Shown piece after piece: positions 17,601 through 26,729 of a stretch of DNA of 64,000 nt. The stretch is from Clostridium bovifaecis (lineage in GTDB: Bacteria; Bacillota; Clostridia; Clostridiales; Clostridiaceae): assembly GCA_009738435.1 (NCBI GenBank), contig CP046522.1:2015249-2079248 (forward strand), in the 5' to 3' direction. The stretch's first letter is position 1, and each line of letters opens with the position of its first letter. Below the pieces are notes generated by a model, which worked only from the letters and a program-made list of their open reading frames with translations, did not search any database and had not been told where the DNA came from. Position numbers and translations under genes: made by a program.

Positions 17601-18890
17601 TTACTTAGAACTCATATTTGCGTATTCTGGTGAAATCTTTTCACCTGCCATTTCAGCAACCATTTTTAAGGTTTCAATGGCAGAAACAGCAACTAACGGA
17701 TTTCCAACATGGTTTGAATCGTTTTCTTTAAATGCGTTCTTTAATCTGAATTCAATAGGATTCATTCCAACTATACGTGCAAGTTTATCTACCTGAACCT
17801 GATCAGCGAACTGTCCAACATTTACACCAAAACCTCTCATTGAACCACTAGGCATCTTGTTTGTATAAACCATTCTTGAATTAACTTCAAGATTTTCCAC
17901 TTTTATTGCACCTGCAATCATATTTGCATTTTTTTCAACTGCATATAATCCAAGTTCTGTATATGCCCCACAATCATGAAGCACATCAATTTGTCTAGCT
18001 GTAAGAGTTCCGTCTTTCTTTACGCCATCCTTAAACTTGAAAATCCATGGACTTCTTATCGTAGTGTAAAGCATTTCTTCTTCCCTTGTTAATTCAAATT
18101 TAACGGGTTTACCTGTGATTAAAGCTAGAAGTCCTGCGATATGATCTGTATGAATACTATTCATACCACCAAATCCACCTCCAATGGTTGCACCTATAAT
18201 TTTTAATTTATTTAAAGGTAGCTGGAATACATTGGCAAGGTCTCCCTGAGTGAAGTAAATTCCCTGTGATTTTGAGTAAATAACAAGTTTTCCTGCTTCA
18301 TCAATGTAAGCTACTGAAGAACAAGTTTCAATAGGTGCATGTTCCTGGCTTGGAGTAGTGTATGTTCCCTCAACTATATAATCTGCTTCTGCAAAACCTT
18401 TTTCGATGTCTCCTTTTCTAATTCTTCTAACTTCGCTTACACCATCAAACATATACATATTTCCCTCTGGTCTTACCTTTGGCGCATTAGGCTTAGTTGC
18501 TTCAACAGGATCGATTACAAAAGGTAGTTCCTCAATATCAAGCTTAATTTTCCCTAGAGCCTCTAAAGCTGCTTCTTTACTCACAGCTGCAACGGCAGCA
18601 ATATTTTGGCCCTTATATCTTATAAGCTCTTCTGCTAAAACATGATGATCTGGCACCATGGCAAATCGGTTGTGGGGAACATCCTTACTTGTAATTACAG
18701 CATAAACACCCGGAACCTTCAACGCTTCTGAAACATCAACACTATTGAGTTTTGCTCTATGATAAGGACTTCTTAATGTCTTACACACAAGCATACCTGG
18801 CATTTTAATATCGCTTACATATTGCATTCTACCTGTTACAAGACCTTCACCATCATATTTTGTGACTCTCTTACCTACGCTTTTATACAT
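17601..18890 (-). CDS. Molybdenum hydroxylase, large molybdopterin subunit (NdhL-like)
   Basis: 429 residues covering the N-terminal part of the xanthine-dehydrogenase Mo subunit: GKRVTKYDGEGLVTGRMQYVSDI, LRSPYHRAKL, 'QEHAPIETC', the cofactor-binding GATIGGGFGGMNS, and GSMRGFGVNVGQFADQ. The usual GGGFGGK reads GGGFGGM here. The C-terminus stops where the medium subunit begins, so this is a genuine split rather than a frameshift: both frames have their own ribosome binding sites and complete ends, and the intervening 14 bases do not continue either frame. It overlaps the FeS-subunit stop by 8 bases. It pairs with the medium subunit to bind molybdopterin cytosine dinucleotide. Confidence 0.92.
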   Translation of the reverse strand: MYKSVGKRVTKYDGEGLVTGRMQYVSDIKMPGMLVCKTLRSPYHRAKLNSVDVSEALKVPGVYAVITSKDVPHNRFAMVPDHHVLAEELIRYKGQNIAAVAAVSKEAALEALGKIKLDIEELPFVIDPVEATKPNAPKVRPEGNMYMFDGVSEVRRIRKGDIEKGFAEADYIVEGTYTTPSQEHAPIETCSSVAYIDEAGKLVIYSKSQGIYFTQGDLANVFQLPLNKLKIIGATIGGGFGGMNSIHTDHIAGLLALITGKPVKFELTREEEMLYTTIRSPWIFKFKDGVKKDGTLTARQIDVLHDCGAYTELGLYAVEKNANMIAGAIKVENLEVNSRMVYTNKMPSGSMRGFGVNVGQFADQVQVDKLARIVGMNPIEFRLKNAFKENDSNHVGNPLVAVSAIETLKMVAEMAGEKISPEYANMSSK

Positions 18891-19383
18891 TTATATCACT
18901 TCCTTCCGGAATAGGTCCAAACTCACCTTTAGCTACTGCTAAAACAGCATCGGTGTATTTTTGATAACCAGCACATCTACACAAGTTTCCACTTAATGCA
19001 TCTTTAACTTCTTCCTCTGTTGGACTAGGGTTATCTAGAAGAAATGCTGTTGCTGCCATAACCATACCTGGAGTGCAATATCCACATTGTGGTGCGCCAT
19101 AGTCTAAAAATGCTTTTTGAACGGGATGTAAAGTATTCCCCTGGATAAGTCCATCTGCTGTTACCACTTTCTTGCCTTCTACTGTAAGAGCCAATACTAA
19201 ACAAGATTTAACTGCTTTTCCATCTAGTATTACTGTACATGAACCGCAGTCCCCACGATTACATCCACACTTTGGACTTGTAAGCCCTACTTCGTCTCTT
19301 AATAACTCTAACAAAGTCTGCTGTGGTTTTGCTATTACTTCTACAGGATTACCATTTAAGTAAAAATGTACAACCTTTGACAT
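18883..19383 (-). CDS. Molybdenum hydroxylase, [2Fe-2S] subunit (NdhS-like)
   Basis: The start is ATG 19383 behind AGGAGGG; the longer frame to 19407 only overlaps the FAD gene. 166 residues with both ferredoxin modules of the family: plant-type cluster CGCNRGDCGSC...C at the N-terminus (about residues 41-65) and the helical-bundle cluster CGYCTPGM...CRCAGYQKY at about 103-143. It carries electrons from the Mo centre to the FAD subunit. Gene order FAD-FeS-large-medium with tight spacing shows one enzyme complex. Confidence 0.95.
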   Translation of the reverse strand: MSKVVHFYLNGNPVEVIAKPQQTLLELLRDEVGLTSPKCGCNRGDCGSCTVILDGKAVKSCLVLALTVEGKKVVTADGLIQGNTLHPVQKAFLDYGAPQCGYCTPGMVMAATAFLLDNPSPTEEEVKDALSGNLCRCAGYQKYTDAVLAVAKGEFGPIPEGSDINV

Positions 19384-19396
19384 GATCTTTCCCTCC

Positions 19397-20266
19397 TTAC
19401 TCAGCATTTACTGCTGCTTCAATTGCTCGTCTTACCATTACTGGAGCAACCTTATTACGGTACCACGCCGTTGCTCTAATATCGTCTATTGGACTTATCT
19501 CATTAATAAGCATTTCGCTTGCTACCCTCATATTTTCTTCAGTGAGCTCTTTGCCAATAAGTGCATCTTCAACTTCCTTGCATCTTAATACTGTAGGGGC
19601 TACAGATCCAACAGCAATTCTTGCAGCTTTACAGATATTGTTTTCTTTTTCTATATAGGCTGCAGCATTAACCACTGAAAGAGTCTCAGCTTTTCTTCTG
19701 CCAAGTTTTTTAAATGAAGCATTGCCTTTTCCTTTCTTTAATACAATTTCAGTTAAAACCTCTAATGTATCAGCCACTGTTTTTCCTGGTCCCTTAAAAA
19801 AGTCTTTTACCTCAACTTTTCTCTCTCCATTTGGACCTTTTAAAACAAACACGGCATCTAATGCCATTAGAGTAGGTACACTATCTGCTGCTGGTGAAGC
19901 ATTCATAATGTTACCGCCCATGGATGCAATATTTCTTACTGTCAAACCTGCTATTTCTTTAATTGTTTCGATTAATACAGGAAATTCTCTCTTAATAATT
20001 TTATTTTCTAAAATCTCTGTAAAAGTAGCTGTAGAACCAATATTTACCTCTGCATCATTCTCTGAAATTGAATTTAGATCCAAATTCGCTAAAGAAATTA
20101 TCATTAAATTCTTTTGCCCTTCCTTAGGGATTTGGTTCAATTCAAATGATAATCTAGGAACAAAATCTGATCCTCCAGCTAAAAATTTCACCTCATTTGA
20201 AGCATCTTTTATAATTGCAAAGAGTTCTTCAAATGACTTTGGGGATTCATAGCTATAGCTCCTCAT
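19397..20266 (-). CDS. Molybdenum hydroxylase, FAD-binding subunit (NdhF-like)
   Basis: 289 residues of the CO-dehydrogenase medium-subunit/XdhB family. N-terminal FAD loop KFLAGGSDFVPRL (about residues 27-40), second FAD motif LTVRNIASMGGNIMNASPAADSVPTL (about 106-131) and the C-terminal CO_deh_flav_C domain with FKKLGRRKAETLSVVNAA. AAGGAGG lies upstream of ATG 20266. It transfers electrons from the FeS protein to NAD(P) or another acceptor. It is the first of the four hydroxylase genes, 23 bases after the lactonase stop. Confidence 0.95.
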   Translation of the reverse strand: MRSYSYESPKSFEELFAIIKDASNEVKFLAGGSDFVPRLSFELNQIPKEGQKNLMIISLANLDLNSISENDAEVNIGSTATFTEILENKIIKREFPVLIETIKEIAGLTVRNIASMGGNIMNASPAADSVPTLMALDAVFVLKGPNGERKVEVKDFFKGPGKTVADTLEVLTEIVLKKGKGNASFKKLGRRKAETLSVVNAAAYIEKENNICKAARIAVGSVAPTVLRCKEVEDALIGKELTEENMRVASEMLINEISPIDDIRATAWYRNKVAPVMVRRAIEAAVNAE

Positions 20267-20289
20267 AAAGCCAACCTCCTTTTCTTTTA

Positions 20290-21360
20290 TTACTTTTTCT
20301 TTGCAAAAGATGATTTTGAAAAATCGTAGTTTTCACTTCCATCCGGATATCTATATCTCTTCTTATCTTTATCCTTTGGATAATCAAATCTTCCACCGCA
20401 GCGCATTATCATTGTCTTGATTTCTGGTGTGTTTTCTTCTACTATTCTTACAAACTGATTAACCAATAACTCAGGATCTCCTGCAGTATTAGCCCAATTG
20501 TCATAGTGGTCTGGAATTAAAAGTTTTGCCCCAATAGTCTGTCCAACTCTAGCACAATCATAAGGAGTCATCTTATCCGTTGCTCCTGGTGCGTTGCTGC
20601 CCATATCAAATATTGCTACATCAATATCGTAATTTTCTTTAATTGCAACATATCCGTCATGATACCAAGTATCACCCATGAATAATATATTTCCTCCTGA
20701 TGTTTTAAATAAGTAACAGCAAGCCGCTTCTTCAAATGGAATATTTACATCACCTTCACCAGTTCTGATTGCTGTTTGATCATAACAAATAAGGAATTCT
20801 ACCTCAGCGCCTTTTACCTTTACTGATTCTCCAACCTTTGCAACAACAATTCTGTCTTCAGGAACCTCAAATCTTCTTAATTTTTCTGCTGCAACAGGTG
20901 GTGCATAAAAAGGTGCATTGGTTGTCTTTAAAGCTGCTTTTACTGCATAAATATCACAATGATCTTGATGTGCATGTGTGCAGAAAACACCATCTAATTG
21001 ATTGAATTTCCAAGGATCTATAACCTGTGGATTTAGTCTAACCCAGTTAATGCTGTCAGCACCTGCTTGCTTACAAACACCGCAATAATAATACGACGTA
21101 TACATTGAAGGTCCACAATATTGATCTACGAAAAATATTCCTCCTTCATCAGTCTTTAGAATCCATGAAGGTCCTCCGCACCACCAAAGGCTTACTTCTC
21201 CTTTTGGCACTTGTCTGTTCTCAATCTCTTGGTTTAACAATGTTCCCCATTCTGGGAAGCTGTCTCTTATCCATTGATCACGATCGATGTCGTGGTTCTG
21301 GTTTACATAATCTCCAGCAATGATGCCACGACCATCTGTTTTAATTATTTCTCTTTCCAC
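20290..21360 (-). CDS. UlaG-type metallo-beta-lactamase-fold lactonase
   Basis: The start is GTG 21360, chosen because GAGGAGGA stands just before it; a frame to 21429 has no site. 356 residues. It follows L-ascorbate-6-phosphate lactonase UlaG almost end to end in recognisable blocks: SFPEWGTLLNQEIE, VSLWWCGGPSWILKTD, FVDQYCG, the metal motif THAHQDHCD (HxHxDH), FMGDTWYHDGY, 'TDKMTPYDCARVGQ' and IPDHYDNW. UlaG opens the lactone ring of a phosphorylated sugar acid. No ascorbate PTS genes are nearby, so the substrate is probably another lactone. In this operon it would open the product of the molybdenum hydroxylase or of the dehydratase route. Confidence 0.88.
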   Translation of the reverse strand: MEREIIKTDGRGIIAGDYVNQNHDIDRDQWIRDSFPEWGTLLNQEIENRQVPKGEVSLWWCGGPSWILKTDEGGIFFVDQYCGPSMYTSYYYCGVCKQAGADSINWVRLNPQVIDPWKFNQLDGVFCTHAHQDHCDIYAVKAALKTTNAPFYAPPVAAEKLRRFEVPEDRIVVAKVGESVKVKGAEVEFLICYDQTAIRTGEGDVNIPFEEAACCYLFKTSGGNILFMGDTWYHDGYVAIKENYDIDVAIFDMGSNAPGATDKMTPYDCARVGQTIGAKLLIPDHYDNWANTAGDPELLVNQFVRIVEENTPEIKTMIMRCGGRFDYPKDKDKKRYRYPDGSENYDFSKSSFAKKK

Positions 21361-21484
21361 ATCTATTCCTCCTCGTATAATTTGATTATAAATATCTATA
21401 AAACAGTTTATATAACTGTTTTTTAACAATTTAATGAAATTTAGGTGCTTGAATAATTTGTTTTATTGCAACTGCTCATTTAAA

Positions 21485-23152
21485 CTATTTATTGATTTGT
21501 AAAATTGCTCCTTTACTAGCAGAAGTAACACAACTGCAGTAACGTTCTAAATATCCAGAAAGTTCTTTCTTCTTTTTAGGTACAAACTTTTCTTCACGTT
21601 CCTTTAGCACAACTTCGTCAACTTTAAGCTCCATAGTATGTTCAGGAATATTGATGCTTATTATGTCTCCATTTTCAATTAAACGAAGCAAGCCTCCAGA
21701 AGCTGCTTCGGGTGAAATATGTCCAATGGAAGCACCTCTTGAAACACCTGAAAAACGTCCATCTGTAATTAATGCTACTGTACTATCTAGGCCCATTCCT
21801 GCCAATACGGATGTTGGAGAAAGCATTTCTCTCATGCCCGGACCTCCTTTTGGTCCCTCATATCTTACAACGATTATATCACCAGGAACTACCTCACCCT
21901 TCATTAATCCTTCAATACAATCTTCTTCACTATCGTAGCATTTTGCAGGACCTTCATGAACTAACATTTCAGGAAGCACTGCACCTTTTTTTACCACAGC
22001 ACCCTCAGGACAAATATTTCCCCAAAGAACTGCAAGTCCACCTGTTTGAGAGTAAGCGTTTTTAGGAGCACGAATAACGTTATCATCGAGTATTTTTGTA
22101 TCCTTAATGTTTTCAGCAAGAACTTTACCTGTTGCTGTAATCACTGATGTATCTATTAGATTCATTTCGTCTAATCTCTTTAATACTGCACTTAATCCAC
22201 CTGCATAATATAAGTCTTCAATAAAATGGCAACCTGCAGGATTTATTTTAACAATATGTGGAACCATATCACTAATCTTATTTATATCTTTAAGATCTAC
22301 AGTAAGTTTTGCTTCATGAGCAATAGCTGGTAAATGTAAAATTGTGTTTGTTGAGCAACCTAAAGCCATATCTGCAACTAATCCGTTATGAATACTTTTT
22401 TCTGTTACAATATCCCTTGGTTTAATATCGTTTTTTACTAACTCCATAATCTTCATGCCTGTCACTTTTGCAAGACGAACACGTTCTGCAAAAACAGCTG
22501 GAATCGTTCCATTCCCAGGTAAAGCCATCCCTAAAATCTCTGTCATACAATTCATTGAGTTAGCGGTGAACAACCCTGCACAACTTCCACAACCTGGACA
22601 TGAATTTTCCTCAATAAGATTAGCTGTTTCTTCATCCATTTTCCCAACTTCTATAGCACCCACTGCTTCAAAAGCGTCTGTAAGTGCAACCTTTTTGCCT
22701 CTTACCTTACCTGGCAGCATAGGACCTCCGCTACAAAATATGGATGGGATATTTAATCTAAGAGAAGCCATTAACATACCAGGGACAATCTTATCGCAGT
22801 TTGGAATGAATACAAGACCATCAACAGGATGAGCTGTTGCCATAATTTCAACGGAATCCGCAATATGTTCTCTGCTTGGTAATGAGAATTTCATACCTTC
22901 ATGGTTCATTGCAATACCATCACAAACGCCAATTGTAGGAAATTCTATTGGCGTTCCTCCTGCCATGCGTATTCCTGCTTTTACAGCCTCCGCAATTTTA
23001 TCAAGATGAATATGGCCTGGTATAACTTCGTTTTGAGAGTTAACTACACCGATAGCAGGTCTTTTTATTTCTTCTTCTGTCAGGCCTGTAGCCTTTAATA
23101 AAGCTCTGTGCGGCAATCGAGTTATACCCTTTTTCATTAAATCGCTACGCAT
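21485..23152 (-). CDS. ilvD: IlvD/EDD-family dehydratase (dihydroxy-acid or sugar-acid)
   Basis: 555 residues, normal IlvD length, ATG 23152 behind AAAGGAGTG. Cluster and metal ligands are visible: [30 protein letters not shown], and DGRFSG...GHISPEA near the C-terminus. The sequence is close to true branched-chain dihydroxy-acid dehydratases ([34 protein letters not shown]). However, no other ilv or leu gene is near; it sits between a lactonase and a 3-hydroxyacid dehydrogenase under a catabolic regulator. IlvD/EDD members also dehydrate aldonates such as xylonate and gluconate to 2-keto-3-deoxy acids, which fits this context better. The symbol names the family, not the substrate. Confidence 0.85.
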   Translation of the reverse strand: MRSDLMKKGITRLPHRALLKATGLTEEEIKRPAIGVVNSQNEVIPGHIHLDKIAEAVKAGIRMAGGTPIEFPTIGVCDGIAMNHEGMKFSLPSREHIADSVEIMATAHPVDGLVFIPNCDKIVPGMLMASLRLNIPSIFCSGGPMLPGKVRGKKVALTDAFEAVGAIEVGKMDEETANLIEENSCPGCGSCAGLFTANSMNCMTEILGMALPGNGTIPAVFAERVRLAKVTGMKIMELVKNDIKPRDIVTEKSIHNGLVADMALGCSTNTILHLPAIAHEAKLTVDLKDINKISDMVPHIVKINPAGCHFIEDLYYAGGLSAVLKRLDEMNLIDTSVITATGKVLAENIKDTKILDDNVIRAPKNAYSQTGGLAVLWGNICPEGAVVKKGAVLPEMLVHEGPAKCYDSEEDCIEGLMKGEVVPGDIIVVRYEGPKGGPGMREMLSPTSVLAGMGLDSTVALITDGRFSGVSRGASIGHISPEAASGGLLRLIENGDIISINIPEHTMELKVDEVVLKEREEKFVPKKKKELSGYLERYCSCVTSASKGAILQINK

Positions 23153-23242
23153 TAAATCACTCCTTTTATTAAATTATTTTATTAAAATCTAAGTCTTCTG
23201 TTTTAATAATTCTTATAAATGCTCATAGCTTAGTTAATTTAA

Positions 23243-24181
23243 TTACTTATATAAACATTTTGCAATTTTAATGAAGTCAGCATCACGTTTTTCAATAACT
23301 TCTTTGTCTCTTCCATTAGGATAATCATAAAAACCTTTGCAACTTTTTACTCCGTAGGCTTTCTCAGGCATTAAATCTGCAAGTAAATGATGAACTTCTT
23401 TTGCACCACTAATATCCTTAAATAAATAACTTGCAATATTATAGAATGTATCCAATCCACCTAAATCAGCAATTTCAAATGGCCCAAGACAGGCATATCT
23501 CATTCCCAAACCATACTTGAATACCTTGTCCACATCCTCCATGCTTGCAATACCTGATTCTACAATGTGCATCGCCTCACGTAAAACAGCAAATTGAAAA
23601 CGATTTAAAACAAAGCCTGGAGCATCTTTAACGATTACAGGTTTTTTACCTAGTTTTTCAGCCAGTTTAAAAACAACCTCTGCCGCCTTATGGCTTGTTT
23701 TTTCTCCTTTGATAACCTCAACAAGTGGAACAAGATGAGGTGGATTTACCCAATGCATGCCAGAGAATCTTTCAGGTATTTTAACAGCCTTTGCTATCTC
23801 TGTTAGAGAAAGTCCTGATGTATTACTTGTTAATATTGCATCCTCTGACACAATGCTGCTAACTATATTCCAAAACTCATGCTTAACCTCCATCTTTTCA
23901 ACTATGGCTTCAATAACATAGTCTGCATCTTTAAAACATTCTTTATCCAAAGAATAAGAAATTAGGCCAATAAGCTTTTCCGATTGTTCCTTTGTAACAG
24001 CACCTTCCTTTATTAATATTTCCTGATTAATTCTTATTAAGTCTCTTCCCTTTTGCAAAAACTGCTCTGCAATGTCATATAAAACCACTGTGTAATTGTT
24101 TTCAGCAAAAATTTGTGCAATAGAAGCACCCATTACTCCTGCACCTGCAATAACTATCTTGTTTATTTTATTTAATTCCAT
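23243..24181 (-). CDS. 3-hydroxyacyl-CoA dehydrogenase-family NAD enzyme (L-gulonate 3-dehydrogenase-like)
   Basis: 312 residues. An N-terminal Rossmann domain, IVIAGAGVMGASIAQIFAENNY, has its acidic NAD-selective residue in VVLYDI. Catalytic elements: SNTSGLSLTEIA, the active-site His in GMHWVNPPHLVPLVEVI, then Asn in GFVLNRFQFAVLREA. The C-terminal domain has GLGMRYACLGPFEIADLGGLD. The short length and 'HWVNPPHLVPLVE' resemble the single-domain branch that contains L-gulonate 3-dehydrogenase and L-carnitine dehydrogenase rather than beta-oxidation enzymes. It would oxidise a 3-hydroxy acid to the beta-keto acid that the adjacent BKACE protein cleaves. That pairing of activities is the same as in carnitine breakdown. 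Confidence 0.85.
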   Translation of the reverse strand: MELNKINKIVIAGAGVMGASIAQIFAENNYTVVLYDIAEQFLQKGRDLIRINQEILIKEGAVTKEQSEKLIGLISYSLDKECFKDADYVIEAIVEKMEVKHEFWNIVSSIVSEDAILTSNTSGLSLTEIAKAVKIPERFSGMHWVNPPHLVPLVEVIKGEKTSHKAAEVVFKLAEKLGKKPVIVKDAPGFVLNRFQFAVLREAMHIVESGIASMEDVDKVFKYGLGMRYACLGPFEIADLGGLDTFYNIASYLFKDISGAKEVHHLLADLMPEKAYGVKSCKGFYDYPNGRDKEVIEKRDADFIKIAKCLYK

Positions 24182-24293
24182 AGCAACTTCTTCTCCCTAC
24201 TGATTATATAAACCTCTTCTATTTATTACCACTATCTTAAGTTATACTTTTATTATCTCTTGTTATTAAAGCACTATAATTATCGGCAACTTT

Positions 24294-25223
24294 TTAAAAA
24301 TTCGTATTATTCTTTCCTTTAAGCTGCAGCATTTCACGCGCTTCATCTGGTGTTGCAACTTCAAAATCTAATTTATGCAGAATATCGATAATCTTTTCGA
24401 CCTGCTGTGCATTACTTTCTGCTAGTTTACCAGCTGGATTTAAGTAAATACTATCTTCTAGACCTACACGTACATTCCCACCGCAAATTGCTGAAAGTGT
24501 TTCATAACGGAAATTACGACGTCCTCCTGCTATCATTGAAAACATTATGTCATCACCTAATTGTTTCTTAGCTGTTTCGATTAAAAACATTACATTCTGA
24601 ATTGTTAAAGGAATCCCTCCTAAAACTCCTAGAACAAATTGTAAATACATTGGTTTCTTGATAATACCTTTTTTCAGAAAATATGCAAGGTTATTTATCA
24701 TTCCAACATCGAAAATTTCAAATTCTGGTTTTGTACCGTTTTCATTCATAATGTTTATACAATACTCTAAGTCTTCGAATGTATTAAGAAATACCTTTCC
24801 ATAAGTTCCTTCTAGAAAAGGCTTTTCCCAATCATACTTTGGATTTTCCAAATTTTTTGACAACTCGGATAATACAAAATTCATAGAACCTGAATTACAA
24901 GATGCAATTTCTGGTTGTAATTCTGATATTGGTGCTAAACGTTCTTTTACAGACATGCCAATTGCACCACCTGTAGTAATTCCAATGATTACATCTGATG
25001 CTCCTTTTATCTTTGATAAAATTTGCCTAGTTAACCCTACATCTGATGATGGTTCACCATTCTCTTTACGAGTATGAATGTGCAATATCGAAGCTCCTGC
25101 GTTTGCAGCATCAATAGCGTTCCGTGCAATTCCTTCTACTCCTACTGGTAGATAGGGTGTCATAGTTGGTGTATGAATAGCACCAGTAATTGCAGCCTGT
25201 ACTATAATCTTTTTCTTAGCCAT
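24294..25223 (-). CDS. BKACE beta-keto acid cleavage enzyme (DUF849)
   Basis: The start is ATG 25223 behind GAAGGTGA; a GTG nine bases earlier is too close to that site. About 309 residues with the Zn ligands His48/His50 in LHIHTR, the N-terminal VQAAITGAIHTPTMTPYLP, the central GITTGGAIGMSVKERL, and GGNVRVGLEDSIY, whose Glu completes the metal site. BKACE enzymes condense a beta-keto acid with acetyl-CoA and split the product into acetoacetate and a new acyl-CoA; the side chain bound sets the pathway. It is the first gene of the catabolic operon, 112 bases upstream of the dehydrogenase gene, with two operator-like palindromes within 170 bases upstream. Confidence 0.92.
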   Translation of the reverse strand: MAKKKIIVQAAITGAIHTPTMTPYLPVGVEGIARNAIDAANAGASILHIHTRKENGEPSSDVGLTRQILSKIKGASDVIIGITTGGAIGMSVKERLAPISELQPEIASCNSGSMNFVLSELSKNLENPKYDWEKPFLEGTYGKVFLNTFEDLEYCINIMNENGTKPEFEIFDVGMINNLAYFLKKGIIKKPMYLQFVLGVLGGIPLTIQNVMFLIETAKKQLGDDIMFSMIAGGRRNFRYETLSAICGGNVRVGLEDSIYLNPAGKLAESNAQQVEKIIDILHKLDFEVATPDEAREMLQLKGKNNTNF

Positions 25224-25336
25224 ATTTTTCACCTTCTTAAAATTTTTTTATATTTAACAGTTGCCCGTTAAATACTAATGCTGAATTAATTTATCCACTT
25301 TAATTATTCATTAGCGTCCTAAATAAAAACTTATTA

Positions 25337-25347
25337 TTGTATTACAA
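25337..25347. promoter_or_regulatory. GntR/FCD-type operator, copy 1
   Basis: TTGTATTACAA, fitting the TnGTnnnACnA pattern bound by FadR/FCD-type GntR regulators. It lies about 115 bases upstream of the BKACE start. Confidence 0.65.
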
Positions 25348-25378
25348 CATCAGCGCTATAATTACATATTATATCTTG

Positions 25379-25389
25379 TTGTACTACAA
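25379..25389. promoter_or_regulatory. GntR/FCD-type operator, copy 2
   Basis: TTGTACTACAA, the same 11-base palindrome as copies 1 and 3 with only the central base varying, 32 bases from the end of copy 1. The two copies flank the likely promoter of the catabolic operon. Confidence 0.7.
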
Positions 25390-25484
25390 GTCAATAGTGT
25401 ATTTACTTTTTTTGTATAGATATTATACATATTTTTCAAGTTAAATCTTCATAAACTTCTAAAAACCTGTCTTCATGGTACATG

Positions 25485-25534
25485 AAAAAACACCTAAATA
25501 ATTGGATTAGTTATCCATTACCTAGGTGTTTTTA
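25485..25534 (-). terminator. Terminator of the GntR regulator gene
   Basis: The arms AAAAACACCTA / TAGGTGTTTTT surround a 26-base loop, about 85 bases after the regulator stop. It separates the regulator transcript from the catabolic operon, which therefore needs its own promoter (25233-25480). Confidence 0.8.
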
Positions 25535-25616
25535 TAACAAAAATATTTCTCAATATATTATTCTTGTTTTAAGAATAGATTCTTTGCAAATCTATAAATA
25601 ACAATTCTATAAACTT

Positions 25617-26342
25617 CTATTCTTCATATACCCCTGCGATTTTTGCAGCATAAATAACGTGCTCACGCATAGTTTTTCGTGCCAATTCCACATCTCCACT
25701 TACTATAGACTCAATAATATGTTCATGACAATTAATAACACGCTCAAGTTCTTCCTCATTTACCTTACAAAAGGTATGATAACTTCCTTTTTCAAAAGTA
25801 GTCGATGCAGTTCTCATCATATCTGTAAGTAATTTATTTTGAGAAGCTTGTGCAATTAAAAGGTGAAAAAGAGTATCATAATACGCCATCTTCCTCTTAT
25901 CCATTTTATTTTCAGTAATATCTTTTTGCACACGTGTAAGATCTAGAATATCCTTTTTAGTACTTCGTTTTGCTGCATAAGCAGCAGTTTCAGCTTCTAA
26001 CATCATACGAAATTCATATAGATCTTTAATACCAGACTTTTCTATAGTCATGTTAAAGGAAACATCTTGTGTCAATTTTTCTTTATCATTAACAGATGTT
26101 CCTGATTTAGAACGATTAATGAAACCAATCATATCTAAAGCTTTATATGCCTCTCTCAAAGCACCTCTCCCAATATTCAGTTCTTTGCAAAGAGCAGCCT
26201 CATTTGGAAAGGTAAAGCCAACATTTAATTCACCTGACAAAATCATTTCACGAATTTTGTTAAATAATGCATCTGAAATATTTTTATAAGTATTATTCTC
26301 AATAGCCTTAGAAAGTTCTTTAATTAGCAAATCAACACACAT
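25617..26342 (-). CDS. FadR/FCD-subfamily GntR transcriptional regulator
   Basis: 241 residues. An N-terminal winged helix (about residues 20-85: SDALFNKIREMILSGELNVGFTFPNEAALCKELNIGRGALREAYKALDMIGFI...). A C-terminal FCD helical domain has the metal-ligand pattern (Asp/His/His) in YEFRMMLEAETAAYAAKR, DTLFHLLIAQASQN and CHEHIIESIVSGD. FCD regulators bind small organic acids and usually leave DNA when the substrate is present. The same palindrome occurs ahead of this gene (26392-26402) and twice ahead of the BKACE operon, so it probably controls itself and the operon. Its ligand is likely the pathway substrate or an intermediate. Confidence 0.92.
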   Translation of the reverse strand: MCVDLLIKELSKAIENNTYKNISDALFNKIREMILSGELNVGFTFPNEAALCKELNIGRGALREAYKALDMIGFINRSKSGTSVNDKEKLTQDVSFNMTIEKSGIKDLYEFRMMLEAETAAYAAKRSTKKDILDLTRVQKDITENKMDKRKMAYYDTLFHLLIAQASQNKLLTDMMRTASTTFEKGSYHTFCKVNEEELERVINCHEHIIESIVSGDVELARKTMREHVIYAAKIAGVYEE

Positions 26343-26391
26343 TCAAGTACAACCTCTCTTTTTGACATTTATTTCTTAAAAGTCATTCTTG

Positions 26392-26402
26392 TTGTAGTAC
26401 AA
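26392..26402. promoter_or_regulatory. GntR/FCD-type operator, copy 3 (autoregulatory)
   Basis: TTGTAGTACAA, 50 bases upstream of the regulator's start. The remaining 300 bases to 26729 are AT-rich and show no gene; a weak imperfect hairpin lies at about 26542-26592. Confidence 0.7.
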
Positions 26403-26729
26403 CATAATTATATAAATATTGTATATTATAATAATAAATATGTCAATTTTATCACCAAAAATGTAAAGTATCGCTCCATTTCAAAATATATTTAAAACCA
26501 CTATTAAAATATTTTGTTGTCTCAATATGTGAGTTAATAAAAAAGACCTATCTTAATAGCATATTTTTATACTACTCAGTTAGATCTTCGTGTTACTAGT
26601 ATCATATCTTTTAAAAATTTATATATAAACTCAAGTACTTAAGTTTTTCTTCATTTAAACTCCTTAACGATTTTTAATAATTTGTTTTCTAAATCTCATA
26701 ATATCTTTGTCACTTATTATAAAATCAAA

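Noticed and set aside
16582-18890. Large and medium Mo subunits as one frameshifted xanthine dehydrogenase gene
   Set aside because: Both genes have their own start and ribosome binding site, the break falls at the domain border known from nicotinate dehydrogenase, and neither frame continues into the other.
19722-20252. Long plus-strand open frame opposite the FAD subunit gene
   Set aside because: It is a mirror frame of the FAD subunit with no start site and no family resemblance.
16582-20266. Selenocysteine codon in the hydroxylase genes
   Set aside because: No in-frame UGA interrupts any of the four subunits; any selenium would be a labile, non-encoded one, as in nicotinate dehydrogenase, and cannot be seen in sequence.
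21485-23152. IlvD as part of branched-chain amino-acid synthesis
   Set aside because: No other ilv or leu gene is near and the gene is embedded in a catabolic operon; kept only as an alternative.
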